A model generated the notes under the pieces. That model did not search any database and was not told the DNA's origin. It saw nothing but the letters and a program-made list of their open reading frames with translations. The position numbers and the translations under genes were made by a program. DNA of 64,000 bases. Origin: Mycolicibacterium lutetiense. GTDB taxonomy: Bacteria > Actinomycetota > Actinomycetes > Mycobacteriales > Mycobacteriaceae. Position 1 is the first letter of the stretch, and every line of letters begins with the position of its first letter. Shown in pieces: positions 1 to 8,529 of this stretch. The DNA lies in contig NZ_JAGIOP010000002.1 in the NCBI RefSeq assembly GCF_017876775.1, positions 1,178,001 through 1,242,000 on the forward strand. Reading direction: 5' to 3'.

Positions 1-2
1 TG

Positions 3-230
3 CTCGACGAATACCGACGCGCACTGGCCGCAGCCGGCGGCCCGATGCTGGATCACGACGAGTTGTGGGAGCGTTACCGCCTGGGCGCGATCTACGCCTA
101 CGCCGCGCCTGTCATCACCGCCGGGCTCGGCGGTATGCAGGATGAAGGCATCGCGCTGGAAGGGGCCAGACGGGGTGTGGCAGCCTTGGCGGACCTCGAG
201 ACTGTGGCGATACTCAAGAAGTTGCTCTGA
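3..230 (+). CDS. C-terminal end of a phosphotransferase-like protein (partial)
   Basis: Only the last 75 residues lie in the window; the frame is open from base 3 and ends with TGA at 228-230. The visible part is a helical tail (motifs YRLGAIYAYA and GARRGVAALADLETV) of the kind that closes aminoglycoside-phosphotransferase / acyl-CoA dehydrogenase-associated kinase-like proteins in mycobacteria. The catalytic part is outside the window, so the family call is an inference from a short stretch. It ends 43 bases before the TetR gene and may belong to the same transcription unit. Confidence 0.45.
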   Translation, partial: LDEYRRALAAAGGPMLDHDELWERYRLGAIYAYAAPVITAGLGGMQDEGIALEGARRGVAALADLETVAILKKLL

Positions 231-241
231 TGGTCCTACCA

Positions 242-264
242 TTTGTTGAACCACGATCAACCAA
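242..264. promoter_or_regulatory. Dyad upstream of TetR gene, candidate operator
   Basis: TTTGTTGA (242-249) and TCAACCAA (257-264) form an inverted repeat, 7 of 8 pairs matched, with a 7-base spacer. It lies 9 bases before the GTG start of the TetR gene, where an autoregulatory operator would sit. Binding by this regulator is inferred. Confidence 0.4.
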
Positions 265-273
265 GGCCTGGAC

Positions 274-831
274 GTGAATGAACCTCTACCCGCGCAGCGG
301 GACGCAAGCGTCGAAGACACCTCGACGCGCCATCGAATCCTGGTCGCGACCGCCGAGGTACTGGCCCGCAGCGGTCAGACGAAACTGAGCCTTTCCGAGG
401 TAGCGCTGCAGGCCGGCGTTTCCCGGCCCACCCTGTACCGCTGGTTCGCCGACAAGCAGGAGCTACTCGACGCGTTCGGCACCCATGAACGCGAGATGTT
501 CGACCACGGCATCAGCCACGCGACCGTGGGTCTGCGGGGCAGCGAAAAGCTCGATGCCGCACTGCGTTTCATCGTGGAATATCAGCAGTCGTATTCCGGG
601 GTCCGCCTCGTCGACATCGAGCCCGAAGTCGTGATCGCACAATTGGCCAACGTCATCCCCCTGATGCGGGCACGGCTGCTCAAGCTGCTGTCGGGCGCCA
701 ATGCCCCGGTCAAGGCCGCTACCGCGATCCGAGTGGCGGTCTCGCATTACATCGTGCGAAGCGATGACGGCGACCAGTTCCTGGCGCAGTTGCGCCATGC
801 CGTCGGCCTCAAACAGCCCGACACCAACTGA
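274..831 (+). CDS. TetR/AcrR-family transcriptional regulator
   Basis: A 185-residue repressor-type protein. Residues about 20-65 form the TetR DNA-binding domain, with the recognition helix in VSRPTLYRWFADKQELL. The rest is the helical ligand-binding domain, which has no recognisable ligand. The GTG start at 274 gives the normal family length. The gene is followed, 115 bases later and on the same strand, by an aldehyde dehydrogenase and a SnoaL-like gene, its likely targets. Two different dyads, one before this gene and one before the dehydrogenase, leave open which one it binds. Confidence 0.9.
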   Translation: MNEPLPAQRDASVEDTSTRHRILVATAEVLARSGQTKLSLSEVALQAGVSRPTLYRWFADKQELLDAFGTHEREMFDHGISHATVGLRGSEKLDAALRFIVEYQQSYSGVRLVDIEPEVVIAQLANVIPLMRARLLKLLSGANAPVKAATAIRVAVSHYIVRSDDGDQFLAQLRHAVGLKQPDTN

Positions 832-891
832 GGACCTCCTCGCCTCGCCGCTCCAACCCAGTTCTCTACGATCGCAGAGACTTGCCGATCG

Positions 892-916
892 GTCAATCCT
901 CTTTTTGAGGGGTGAC
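892..916. promoter_or_regulatory. Dyad upstream of aldehyde dehydrogenase gene
   Basis: GTCA-AT-CCTC-TTTTT-GAGG-GG-TGAC: two nested matched arm pairs (GTCA/TGAC and CCTC/GAGG) centred on base 904, ending 30 bases before the dehydrogenase ATG. This could be an operator or a short terminator of the TetR gene; the TTTTT lies in the loop rather than after the stem, which favours an operator. Confidence 0.35.
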
Positions 917-946
917 ACGACACGCAATTTTTGTAAAGCTATCGGC

Positions 947-2431
947 ATGACTCAGGTGCAGAGCGAAACCGGCGTGCTCGCCGGTGACGAGCGGATGCTC
1001 ATCGACGGCGAACTCCAATACACCGGCAGCGGCGCCAAGTTCGACGTCGTCCACCCCGCCAGCGAGCAGGTGGCCGGCCAGGCCACCGACGGCACGGTGG
1101 CCGACATCGACCGTGCCGTCGGTGCGGCCAGACGGGCGTTCGACGAAACCGACTGGAGCCGCGACGTCGAGTTCCGCTACCACTGCCTGATGCAGCTGCA
1201 CGATGCGCTGGACGCCGAGAAGGAGCGGCTGCGCCGGGTATTGGTCACCGAGGTCGGCTGTCCGGTCACCGTCACCGGCTCCCAGATCGAGGACCCGATC
1301 GGCGAGGTCAAGCACTGGGCCGAGCACGGCAGGAATTTCGAGTACGTCGTCGACAACGGCGTCCACCAAACTCAGCTCGGACCGGCACGCCGCAAGATCG
1401 CCTATGAGCCGGTCGGTGTGGTCGGCGCCATCACCCCGTGGAACGTGCCGTTCTACCTCAACGTCGCCGAGACGGTTCCGGCCTTGATGGCAGGCAACAC
1501 CGTGGTGCTCAAGCCCGCACAGCTCACGCCGTGGTCGGGTACCGAACTGGGCCGCATAGTCGCTGAGCACACCGACATCCCGGCCGGCGTCTTCAACGTC
1601 GTGGTCGCAGGCGCCAACGAGGTCGGGGCCGCGCTGTCGGCAGACCCGCGAGTCGACATGATCACCTTCACCGGATCGACCGCGACCGGGCGCGCCATCT
1701 TGGCCGCCGGCGCGCCGACGGTCAAGAAGACGATGCTCGAACTGGGCGGCAAGTCCGCGCACATCGTGCTCGACGATGCGGACTTCAACTCGGCACTGCC
1801 CATCGCGGCGATGATGGCCTGTGTCATGAGTGGGCAGTCCTGCATCCTGCCCAGCCGAATCCTGCTCCCCCGCAGCCGCTACGACGAGGGCATCGCACTG
1901 CTCAAGGGGGCGATGGAGAACTTCCCGGTCGGCGACCCGTGGACCCCGGGCATCATGCAGGGCCCGCAGATCAGCGCCACTCAGCGCGAAAAGGTACTCG
2001 GGCTCATCAAATCGGGCATCGATTCCGGCGCCCGTCTGGTCACCGGCGGTGGGATACCGGAGAACCTGCCCACGGGTTACTACGTCTCGCCCACGCTGCT
2101 GGCCGACGTCGACCCCGATTCGCAGGTCGCCCAGGAGGAGATCTTCGGGCCGGTGCTCACGGTCACTCCCTACGACTCCGACGACGACGCGGTGGCCATC
2201 GCCAACAACTCCATTTACGGCCTGTCCGGTGAGGTTTCGTCCGGTGACGTCGACCGGGCATTCGCCATCGCGCGTCGGATCCGGACCGGCAACGTCACCA
2301 TCAACAGCCGCAGCCATTTCGGTATCAACAGCCCGTTCGGCGGTTCCAAGCAGAGCGGTCTGGGCCGGCGCAACGGCGAGGAAGGCTTCAAGGAGTACTT
2401 CGACTCCAAGACCATCGGCATGCCGGAGTGA
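947..2431 (+). CDS. NAD(P)-dependent aldehyde dehydrogenase
   Basis: A 494-residue member of the ALDH superfamily that oxidises an aldehyde to a carboxylate. The full set of motifs is visible: the cofactor loop FTGSTATG, general base Glu265 in ELGGKSA, nucleophile Cys299 in SGQSC, and EIFGPVLTV near the C terminus. The ATG at 947 is chosen because it gives normal family length; the open frame continues upstream into the TetR gene without coding features. The SnoaL-like gene follows at once. The substrate is not readable from sequence, and the TetR neighbour suggests induction by a catabolic substrate. Confidence 0.92.
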   Translation: MTQVQSETGVLAGDERMLIDGELQYTGSGAKFDVVHPASEQVAGQATDGTVADIDRAVGAARRAFDETDWSRDVEFRYHCLMQLHDALDAEKERLRRVLVTEVGCPVTVTGSQIEDPIGEVKHWAEHGRNFEYVVDNGVHQTQLGPARRKIAYEPVGVVGAITPWNVPFYLNVAETVPALMAGNTVVLKPAQLTPWSGTELGRIVAEHTDIPAGVFNVVVAGANEVGAALSADPRVDMITFTGSTATGRAILAAGAPTVKKTMLELGGKSAHIVLDDADFNSALPIAAMMACVMSGQSCILPSRILLPRSRYDEGIALLKGAMENFPVGDPWTPGIMQGPQISATQREKVLGLIKSGIDSGARLVTGGGIPENLPTGYYVSPTLLADVDPDSQVAQEEIFGPVLTVTPYDSDDDAVAIANNSIYGLSGEVSSGDVDRAFAIARRIRTGNVTINSRSHFGINSPFGGSKQSGLGRRNGEEGFKEYFDSKTIGMPE

Positions 2432-2451
2432 GCGAAGCTTGCGAGCGAACC

Positions 2452-2871
2452 ATGAACCCGGGTGATGTCCGCGCAGTTTCAGCCCTGCTGTACCGGTATG
2501 CCCGCGCCGTCGACTCCAAAGACTGGGAGCTATATCGGTCGGTGTTCACCGAGGACGCGGTCATCGACTACTCGTCGGCAGGCGCCGTCGTAGGCACCCG
2601 CGACGAGGTGGTCGATTGGTTCGCCGCCAATTTCGGCGTGATCCCGTGGAGCATGCACTACATCACCAACATCGAGATCCTCGACGGTGACGAGGACACC
2701 GCGAGCGTGCGGGCGATGTTCTACAACCCCATGCAGTTGCCGGGGATGGCCGAGATGAGCGCCTGCGGCGGGTACTACCACCACGAGTTGGTGCGCACGC
2801 CCGACGGCTGGCGCAGCCGCAACCTGCGTGAGGAGAACCTCTGGTTCACCAACGCACCGGGTCAAGCCTGA
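2452..2871 (+). CDS. SnoaL-like / NTF2-fold protein
   Basis: A 139-residue small alpha+beta-barrel protein of the SnoaL_4 type. It opens with the typical helix VRAVSALLYRYARAVDSKDW, followed by FTEDAVIDYS and the terminal strand region GYYHHELVRTPDGWRSRNL. Family members act as small cyclases, isomerases, dehydratases or hydroxylase subunits. I use ATG 2452 because the family normally begins at this helix; a GTG at 2428 overlapping the ALDH stop (GTGA) would add eight residues. Close spacing implies co-transcription with the dehydrogenase. Confidence 0.75.
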   Translation: MNPGDVRAVSALLYRYARAVDSKDWELYRSVFTEDAVIDYSSAGAVVGTRDEVVDWFAANFGVIPWSMHYITNIEILDGDEDTASVRAMFYNPMQLPGMAEMSACGGYYHHELVRTPDGWRSRNLREENLWFTNAPGQA

Positions 2872-2877
2872 CGACCA

Positions 2878-2940
2878 CGTTGACATTGAACCTACGCAAA
2901 CTCCTACTCGACCTTTTGCGGCCTCAGGTCAAAGTCAACG
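2878..2940. terminator. Long imperfect hairpin between convergent genes
   Basis: Left arm CGTTGAC-a-TTGA-a-CCT-a-CGCAAA pairs with right arm TTTGCG-gcctc-AGGTCAA-a-GTCAACG around a 14-base loop. It fills the gap between the stop codons of the SnoaL-like gene (plus strand) and rlmN (minus strand), as expected for a bidirectional terminator. There is no run of T on either side. Confidence 0.5.
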
Positions 2941-2947
2941 CCGCGAC

Positions 2948-4051
2948 TCAACCCTCGGCGGCGAGCTGGCCGCAGGCGGCAGCGATCTCACGGCCCCGGG
3001 TATCGCGCACCGTGCAAGACACTCCCTTGGCCTGAACGCGTTTGACGAACTCCCGCTCGACCGGTTTGGGACTGGCGTCCCATTTACTGCCCGGCGTGGG
3101 GTTGAGCGGGATCAGGTTGACGTGCACCAGAGCGCCGAGCTTGCTGTGCAGCTTCTTACCCAAAAGATCTGCGCGCCAAGGCTGATCGTTGATGTCGCGG
3201 ATCAGCGCGTATTCGATGGACACTCGCCGGCCGGTGACGTCGGCGTAGTAACGCGCGGCATCGAGGACCTCGTCGACGCTCCACCGGTTGTTGACCGGCA
3301 CCAGGGTGTCGCGTAGTTCGTCGTCGGGGGTGTGCAGCGACACGGCGAGCGTGACGCCGAGGCGCTCGTCGGCGAGTTTGCGGATGGCCGGCGCCAGACC
3401 CACCGTCGACACGGTCACCGACCGGGCACTGATCCCGAAACCGTTCGGCGGCGGCGCGATGATGCGCTTGACTGCTGCCAGCACCCGGTTGTAGTTGGCC
3501 AGCGGCTCACCCATGCCCATGAAGACGATGTTGGACAACCGCCCGTCATGCTCCAGCCGCATGGCCGACGACGCCGCCCGGACCTGTTCGAGGATCTCGG
3601 CGGTGGACAGGTTGCGCTTCAGGCCGCCTTGCCCGGTCGCGCAGAACGGACAGGCCATGCCGCAGCCGGCCTGCGAGGATATACAGACCGTGTTGCGCTG
3701 CGGGTAGCGCATCAGCACCGATTCGAACGTCGTGCCGTCGCCCGCGCGCCACAGCGTCTTGCGGGTCTCCCCCGCGTCGCACTGGATCTGCTTGACCGGG
3801 TCGATCAGGGTCGGGAACAGCGCGTCGGCCACCTGGTCACGCACGGCGGCGGGCAGATCGGTCATCTGCTTCGGGTCGGCGATCAGCCGGCCGTAGTACT
3901 GGTTGGCCAGCTGTTTGGCCCGGAATTTCGGCAACCCCAGCTCGGCGACAGCCTCCGTACGGCCGTCCTCGTCGAGGTCGGCAAGGTGTTGCGGCGGCAT
4001 GCCGCGGCGCGGGGCCTCGAAGACCAACGGCAACGGCTTACTTTCAGACAT
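2948..4051 (-). CDS. rlmN: Dual-specificity rRNA/tRNA adenine C2-methyltransferase RlmN
   Basis: A 367-residue radical-SAM enzyme that methylates C2 of A2503 in 23S rRNA and of A37 in tRNA. The cluster-binding motif is complete (Cys130, Cys134 and Cys137 in GCGMACPFC), and SAM-binding and substrate-loop motifs follow ([27 protein letters not shown]). ATG 4051 gives the usual length; the frame stays open 26 codons further upstream without supporting features. In M. tuberculosis this gene precedes cdsA. Here a catabolic block of about 3.6 kb separates the two. Confidence 0.96.
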   Translation of the reverse strand: MSESKPLPLVFEAPRRGMPPQHLADLDEDGRTEAVAELGLPKFRAKQLANQYYGRLIADPKQMTDLPAAVRDQVADALFPTLIDPVKQIQCDAGETRKTLWRAGDGTTFESVLMRYPQRNTVCISSQAGCGMACPFCATGQGGLKRNLSTAEILEQVRAASSAMRLEHDGRLSNIVFMGMGEPLANYNRVLAAVKRIIAPPPNGFGISARSVTVSTVGLAPAIRKLADERLGVTLAVSLHTPDDELRDTLVPVNNRWSVDEVLDAARYYADVTGRRVSIEYALIRDINDQPWRADLLGKKLHSKLGALVHVNLIPLNPTPGSKWDASPKPVEREFVKRVQAKGVSCTVRDTRGREIAAACGQLAAEG

Positions 4052-4110
4052 AACGACCCCATTATCCCGCACCGCTATTGCGCGTGAACACCGCCGAGTT
4101 GTAACGTGTC

Positions 4111-4140
4111 CCAAAACCAGAGTGAACACTCTGGTTTTGG
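4111..4140. terminator. 30-bp perfect palindrome downstream of TetR gene
   Basis: CCAAAACCAGAGTG (4111-4124) and CACTCTGGTTTTGG (4127-4140) are perfect inverted repeats separated by two bases. The element starts 15 bases past the stop of the minus-strand TetR gene and about 60 bases upstream of rlmN. A terminator with GGTTTTGG after the GC-rich core is the first choice. The two-base centre also suits a repressor operator, so either role is possible. Confidence 0.55.
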
Positions 4141-4155
4141 TCCGACAGAGTCAGT

Positions 4156-4782
4156 TCAGTGCCGATCCAAGACGGCCTCCACCGCGGTCGTCAGGTGTTC
4201 GGCACTCACGGCAGAATCCAATGCAACCGAGGTAATTTCGTCATTTCCGAACACGGCCGGCAGGAACGCGTAGGAGTACACGATCCGGAACGCGGTATCG
4301 GCAGCGGCGGCACTGCACCCGAAACGCTCGGTAAGCACGCGGCCAAAGTCCCGCGCGAAGGAATGACTCCAGGCGACTCCGGCCGCCCTCATATCCGGAT
4401 CGTCGCGGCCGAGACTGACGAACACGAAGAGCAGGGCCCGATTAGCCGCGATGGACTCGAGGAACATCGAGACGAAGCCGGTCACGAACCGTTGCCTGTC
4501 AGCGCTGGAATACCAAGGCGCCAAACGATACTCGCTCGATTCGCTCAGGCGCGTCAAGAATCTGTCATGGGCTTCGACCAGCAGCTGTCGGCGGTCGGCA
4601 AAACGATGGTAGATGGCCCCGTTGGACACTCCGGAACGCTCGCTGACCGCGACGATCGTCAAATTGTGCGATCCCGATTCGGTCAGGATTTCCAGCACGG
4701 CGTCGAGCACCCGGGAAGCCGTCATCTGACTGCGCCGCTGAACCGCAGGGCGCCTTCCGGGAACCTCGACAGCCTCACTCAT
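4156..4782 (-). CDS. TetR-family transcriptional regulator
   Basis: A 208-residue protein. The helix-turn-helix at about residues 20-65 includes GVSNGAIYHRFADRRQLLVEA, followed by a helical effector domain. ATG 4782 (MSEAVEV) is preferred to the longer frame because family members start shortly before the RSQMTASRVLDA helix. It is divergent from the aminotransferase operon, with only about 50 bases between the two starts, so it probably regulates that operon and itself. The effector is unknown. Confidence 0.88.
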   Translation of the reverse strand: MSEAVEVPGRRPAVQRRSQMTASRVLDAVLEILTESGSHNLTIVAVSERSGVSNGAIYHRFADRRQLLVEAHDRFLTRLSESSEYRLAPWYSSADRQRFVTGFVSMFLESIAANRALLFVFVSLGRDDPDMRAAGVAWSHSFARDFGRVLTERFGCSAAAADTAFRIVYSYAFLPAVFGNDEITSVALDSAVSAEHLTTAVEAVLDRH

Positions 4783-4834
4783 CAAAGCCAACTGTAAGTG
4801 TGCGATGGAACAAGACAAGAAGGAGCCGTGCGAC

Positions 4835-6097
4835 ATGGTCGACGTTCAGAGGTTTTTATCCGATATCGCGCGCGTCGCACCCTTCGTGCCGCCCCAGGAC
4901 CCGGTACCGGTCACCTTCAACTTCGATCAGGGAATTCCATCCGCGGAGACATTTCCGATCTCCACGCTTGATCACCTCCTCAGCGACGTTCTCAAGCGCG
5001 ACGGCGCACGCGCCCTGGAATACGTATCGCTGGACGTCGACGGTCCCGGCGACCAGATCGTCTACGGCAACACCGGCTACAGCGAGCTGATCCTGGGCAG
5101 TCTGCACCTGCGCCGCGAGTTGGCGAGCTGGCTGGGTGAACGCAACGCGCGCACCGACCTGGGCCCGGACAACCTGATCATCACCTCCGGTTCGGTGCAG
5201 GCCATCGCGCTGGCCATCAATGCGCTGGTGAATCCCGGCGACGGGGTGCTGGTGGAGGCCGCGACATTTCCCTACGCGCTGCGGTACGCCAAGATGCGCG
5301 GCGCCGATATCCGGCCCGTGACGATCGACTCCGACGGCCTGGATCCCGACGCCCTGGAATCTCAACTCAAGGAAATGGCCGCTGCCGGGGTTGTCCCGAA
5401 GCTGCTGTATATCGTTGCCACCTTCCAGCTTCCGACCTGTGTATCGACATCCGAGCCGCGGCGCCGGCGCATCCTGGAGTTGGCGCAGGAGTACGACTTC
5501 CTGATCCTCGAGGACAACATCTACGGCGATCTGCGCTACCACGGTGAGCCGCTACCCACTCTGCTGTCCATGGACACCGAAGGCCGGGTGATGCAGTCCC
5601 ATGGCTTCAGCAAAACGGTGGCACCCGCGTTGCGGATCGGATGGATGACCGGACCGCAGGACCTGATCGCCGGATTGGGTTCGGTACGGCAGGACCTGGG
5701 CCCGAGCCTGTGGACCTGCCGGGCACTGGCGCAGTTCGTCGCATCCGGGGGCTTCGACAAGCAGATCGACCGCGCCAACGACGTGTACCGGCGCAAGCTC
5801 GACGTCGCGGTGACCGCCGTGCGGGAACACTGCGGCCCCTGGGTGACGTTCTCGGTGCCCGAAGGCGGCTTCTACCTGTGGCTCAAGTTGTCCGATCAAG
5901 TCGACTGGCGGGAGGTCCGGCGCCGGTCCGCCGAGGGCGGCGTAGCCTTCCGTCCGGGCGAGCGATTCATGGTCGACAGTGCCGCTGCCGCCGGAGCAGG
6001 TTACCTGCGGCTGGCCTACAGCCACGTCGATGACGACGAAATGCAAAGGGGCATTGCGATTCTGGGCGAGGCCATTCGCGATTCGGTGATCAGTTGA
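4835..6097 (+). CDS. PLP-dependent aminotransferase, class I/II (2-aminoadipate transaminase-like)
   Basis: A 420-residue fold-type I aminotransferase resembling LysN / MocR-type catalytic domains without a DNA-binding part. Visible features are the N-anchor region DNLIITSGSVQAI, ILEDNIYGDLRYHG (PLP Asp and Tyr), the Schiff-base Lys in SHGFSKTVAPALRIGWM, and the carboxylate-binding Arg in YLRLAYSHV. The start at 4835 is set by AAGGAG nine bases upstream; an ATG at 4805 lacks this. Its stop overlaps the TTG start of the next gene (TTGA). The amino donor is not predictable. Confidence 0.87.
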   Translation: MVDVQRFLSDIARVAPFVPPQDPVPVTFNFDQGIPSAETFPISTLDHLLSDVLKRDGARALEYVSLDVDGPGDQIVYGNTGYSELILGSLHLRRELASWLGERNARTDLGPDNLIITSGSVQAIALAINALVNPGDGVLVEAATFPYALRYAKMRGADIRPVTIDSDGLDPDALESQLKEMAAAGVVPKLLYIVATFQLPTCVSTSEPRRRRILELAQEYDFLILEDNIYGDLRYHGEPLPTLLSMDTEGRVMQSHGFSKTVAPALRIGWMTGPQDLIAGLGSVRQDLGPSLWTCRALAQFVASGGFDKQIDRANDVYRRKLDVAVTAVREHCGPWVTFSVPEGGFYLWLKLSDQVDWREVRRRSAEGGVAFRPGERFMVDSAAAAGAGYLRLAYSHVDDDEMQRGIAILGEAIRDSVIS

Positions 6098-6936
6098 TCG
6101 CCGACGACCCCAAGCCCGTCGCCGAGGGCCTGACCTTCCCGGAGTGCCCGCGCTGGCATGACGGTGCCCTGTGGTTCTCCGACCAGCACGCCGGCACTGT
6201 TTTCCGCCTGGCGCCCGGACAGCCCCCCGAACCGATACTCGAGGTCGCCGGCCAGCCGTCGGGCCTCGGGTGGACACCCGACGGCGATCTGCTGGTGGTG
6301 TCCATGCTGGACCGGAAACTGCTGCGCTATGACGGTCAGACCACCGCAACGGTGGCTGATCTGTCGCCGTATCACCGCGGGCCGAGCAACGACATGCTTG
6401 TCGACGATGCCGGCCGGGCCTACGTCGGCGACATCGGCTTCGACTACTACGACGGGGGCTCCCCTACCCCGACGAAGCTCATCAGGGTGGACCCGGACGG
6501 CGAGGTTCAGGTGGTCTCCGGGGACGTCCTGGTGCCCAATGGGATGGCCCTGACCGAGGGTGGAACGCGGCTCATCGTCGCCGAGTCACTGGCCCGCCGG
6601 CTCACCAGCTTTCGCCGGGATCCCGATGGCACCCTGTCGGATCAGCAGGTGTTCGCCGACCTCGGCCGTCGGGTCCCCGATGGGATCTGCGCGGACCCGA
6701 CCGGTGCGGTGTGGTTCGCCTCGCCCAATTCCAAGGCCGTTGTTCGCGTCGACCGAACCGGTACGGAAACTCACGTCATCGGCACGGGCAGTTGGTACCC
6801 GGTGGCCTGTGCGCTCGGCGGCCCGGACGGCCGCACGCTGTATATCTGCGCTTCGACCTCGGTGGCCCCCACCGACACCGACACCGCACGATCGGGCGCA
6901 ATACTCGCAGTCGAACTCGATAAGGAGAAGCCGTGA
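6094..6936 (+). CDS. SMP-30/gluconolactonase-family hydrolase
   Basis: A 280-residue six-bladed beta-propeller of the SMP-30/LRE family (lactonases and esterases using one divalent metal). Signature parts are the opening GLTFPECPRWHDGALWFSD with the metal Glu, the PSNDMLVD blade, LVPNGMALTEGG, and VPDGICADPTGAVWFASP with metal Asn/Asp positions. It starts with TTG overlapping the aminotransferase stop and ends overlapping the next GTG, so translation of the three genes is coupled. It probably opens a lactone or hydrolyses an ester made in this pathway. Confidence 0.85.
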   Translation: MIADDPKPVAEGLTFPECPRWHDGALWFSDQHAGTVFRLAPGQPPEPILEVAGQPSGLGWTPDGDLLVVSMLDRKLLRYDGQTTATVADLSPYHRGPSNDMLVDDAGRAYVGDIGFDYYDGGSPTPTKLIRVDPDGEVQVVSGDVLVPNGMALTEGGTRLIVAESLARRLTSFRRDPDGTLSDQQVFADLGRRVPDGICADPTGAVWFASPNSKAVVRVDRTGTETHVIGTGSWYPVACALGGPDGRTLYICASTSVAPTDTDTARSGAILAVELDKEKP

Positions 6937-7622
6937 AATTCATGTACGCCCTGTGGGGCTCGGACCTGGATCAGTCCCTGCGCGCACCGGAGTTGCGCGA
7001 CGCGCTGCACACGGCCGGCGCGAGCCGTCTGCAGGTCAATGTCGATGACGCCGACGTCGCCCCCACACGTCTGCGCATCACGCACTTCGATACCCCCGTG
7101 AACGCAGTGGTCAGCATCTGGACCGAGACCGAGACCGAGCCGACCGCAATCTCGGAGCTGCTGACCGGCGCCGCCGACCGCTGCGTGGGTTGGGAGGTCG
7201 AGGAAACCGTGCGGTTGGTGCCACCGCCGGTCGCCGATGGCGAACGCACCCCGGCGCTGGCCCAGCTCGGATTCCTGCGAATCCCCGCGGAGCTCACCCC
7301 CGAGGAGTGGCTGCACCTCTGGCAGGGACAACACACCACGGTGGCCATCGAAACCCAGGCGACCTTCGGCTACGTGCAGAACCGGGTGCTGCGGTCGGTT
7401 CTCGGTGACAGCAGGGTCGACGCTCTGGTCGAGGAGCTGTTCCCGATGGCGGCCATGACCGATCCGCACGCCTTCTACGGCAGCGGCGGCGACGACGCCG
7501 AGTTGCGGCGACGCCTCGGATTGATGGTCGAGAGTGTGACCAGGTTCGGGGCACACACGAACCTGGACTCGGTCCCCACCAGCCGGTACGTCTACGAACT
7601 GGCGTCTCAACCGTCCCGGTAG
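6933..7622 (+). CDS. EthD-like dimeric alpha-beta barrel protein
   Basis: A 229-residue protein with a GTG start overlapping the SMP-30 gene. The second half has the ferredoxin-like EthD signature: LGFLRIPAELTPEEWLHLWQ, then HTTVAIETQATFGYVQNRV. The first half looks like a diverged copy of the same fold. EthD-like proteins accompany degradation of ethers and aromatics and some act as decarboxylases or cyclases. The exact reaction is unknown. It is the last gene of the operon and converges on cdsA with 38 bases between them. Confidence 0.7.
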   Translation: MKFMYALWGSDLDQSLRAPELRDALHTAGASRLQVNVDDADVAPTRLRITHFDTPVNAVVSIWTETETEPTAISELLTGAADRCVGWEVEETVRLVPPPVADGERTPALAQLGFLRIPAELTPEEWLHLWQGQHTTVAIETQATFGYVQNRVLRSVLGDSRVDALVEELFPMAAMTDPHAFYGSGGDDAELRRRLGLMVESVTRFGAHTNLDSVPTSRYVYELASQPSR

Positions 7623-7660
7623 GCGAGATCGGCCAAGCATTGTGACGCAGCGAATACGGC

Positions 7661-8506
7661 CTAAGCCAGGAGCGTCAAGACGATCCAGCCGACGACGGCC
7701 GACGGCAGCATCGCGTCGATCCGGTCCATGATCCCGCCGTGGCCCGGTAGCAGCGTTCCCATGTCCTTGATCCCGAGGTCGCGTTTGACCTGCGATTCGA
7801 CCAGGTCGCCGAGCACGCCGGTGATTACGAGCAACAGGCCGAGCGGCACGCCCACCCACGCCGGCTTGTCCAGCAGAAACGCGACCGAGACCACGGCCGC
7901 GGCGACGCCGAACACCAGCGAACCGCCGAGGCCCTCCCAGGACTTCTTGGGGCTGATCGCCGGCGCCAGCAGGTGCTTGCCGAACAGGACGCCCGCGACA
8001 TAACCACCGATGTCGGCGAAGACGACCGTCACGATGATTGTGAACACCCGGGCCCCGCCGTGGTCGGCGAAGATCAGGAGCGCGGTGAAGGCCGCGAACA
8101 ACGGCACCCACGTGGCCAGCAAGACGGTGGCGGCGATATCGCGCAGGTAGTTGACGGGTTGCTGGTCCAGGCCCTGCCCGATCAGGCGCCACACCATGCA
8201 GACGACGATGGTGCCGCCGTAGGCACCCAGGAGGCCCGCGGCCCCGAACGGCCAGGTCAGCCAGATCATCGCCTGCCCGCCGAGCAGCAGCGGCACGGTG
8301 GGCAGCGCATAGCCGTCTTCGCGCATCCGCCGGATCACCTCGTGGGTGGCGATGGCGATCGCGACGGCCAGCAGCGGCAGCCACCAGAGGGGCGCAAAGA
8401 GCAGGGTGCCTATCGCGAGGGCGCCCAGGACCGCGCCGACGGCGATCGCGGCCGGCAGGTCGCGGCCGGCGCGCGAGGTTTTCTGTGGTGGCTCAGTCTG
8501 TGCCAC
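7661..8506 (-). CDS. cdsA: Phosphatidate cytidylyltransferase (CDP-diacylglycerol synthase)
   Basis: A 281-residue polytopic membrane enzyme making CDP-diacylglycerol from phosphatidate and CTP, the branch point to phosphatidylinositol and cardiolipin. After a short cytoplasmic N terminus come about eight hydrophobic segments. The CdsA signature GDLVESQVKRDLGIKDMG continues into LLPGHGGIMDRIDAM near the C terminus. GTG start at 8506. It follows frr in the conserved pyrH-frr-cdsA order. Confidence 0.96.
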   Translation of the reverse strand: MAQTEPPQKTSRAGRDLPAAIAVGAVLGALAIGTLLFAPLWWLPLLAVAIAIATHEVIRRMREDGYALPTVPLLLGGQAMIWLTWPFGAAGLLGAYGGTIVVCMVWRLIGQGLDQQPVNYLRDIAATVLLATWVPLFAAFTALLIFADHGGARVFTIIVTVVFADIGGYVAGVLFGKHLLAPAISPKKSWEGLGGSLVFGVAAAVVSVAFLLDKPAWVGVPLGLLLVITGVLGDLVESQVKRDLGIKDMGTLLPGHGGIMDRIDAMLPSAVVGWIVLTLLA

Positions 8507-8529
8507 GGGACTCTGGTGCTGGAGGTCGC

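Noticed and set aside
893..2317. 474-codon open frame antisense to the aldehyde dehydrogenase
   Set aside because: It is a mirror of a well-conserved gene in high-GC DNA, and its translation is rich in Arg/Gly/Asp/Val without any domain pattern.
2428..2451. GTG at 2428 as start of the SnoaL-like gene
   Set aside because: The extra eight residues come from GCGAAGCTTGCGAGCGA-type spacer sequence and precede the conserved first helix; kept only as an alternative.
6771..8384. 537-codon frame antisense or out of frame over the EthD-like gene and cdsA
   Set aside because: It crosses two real genes on opposite strands and shows only composition-driven sequence.
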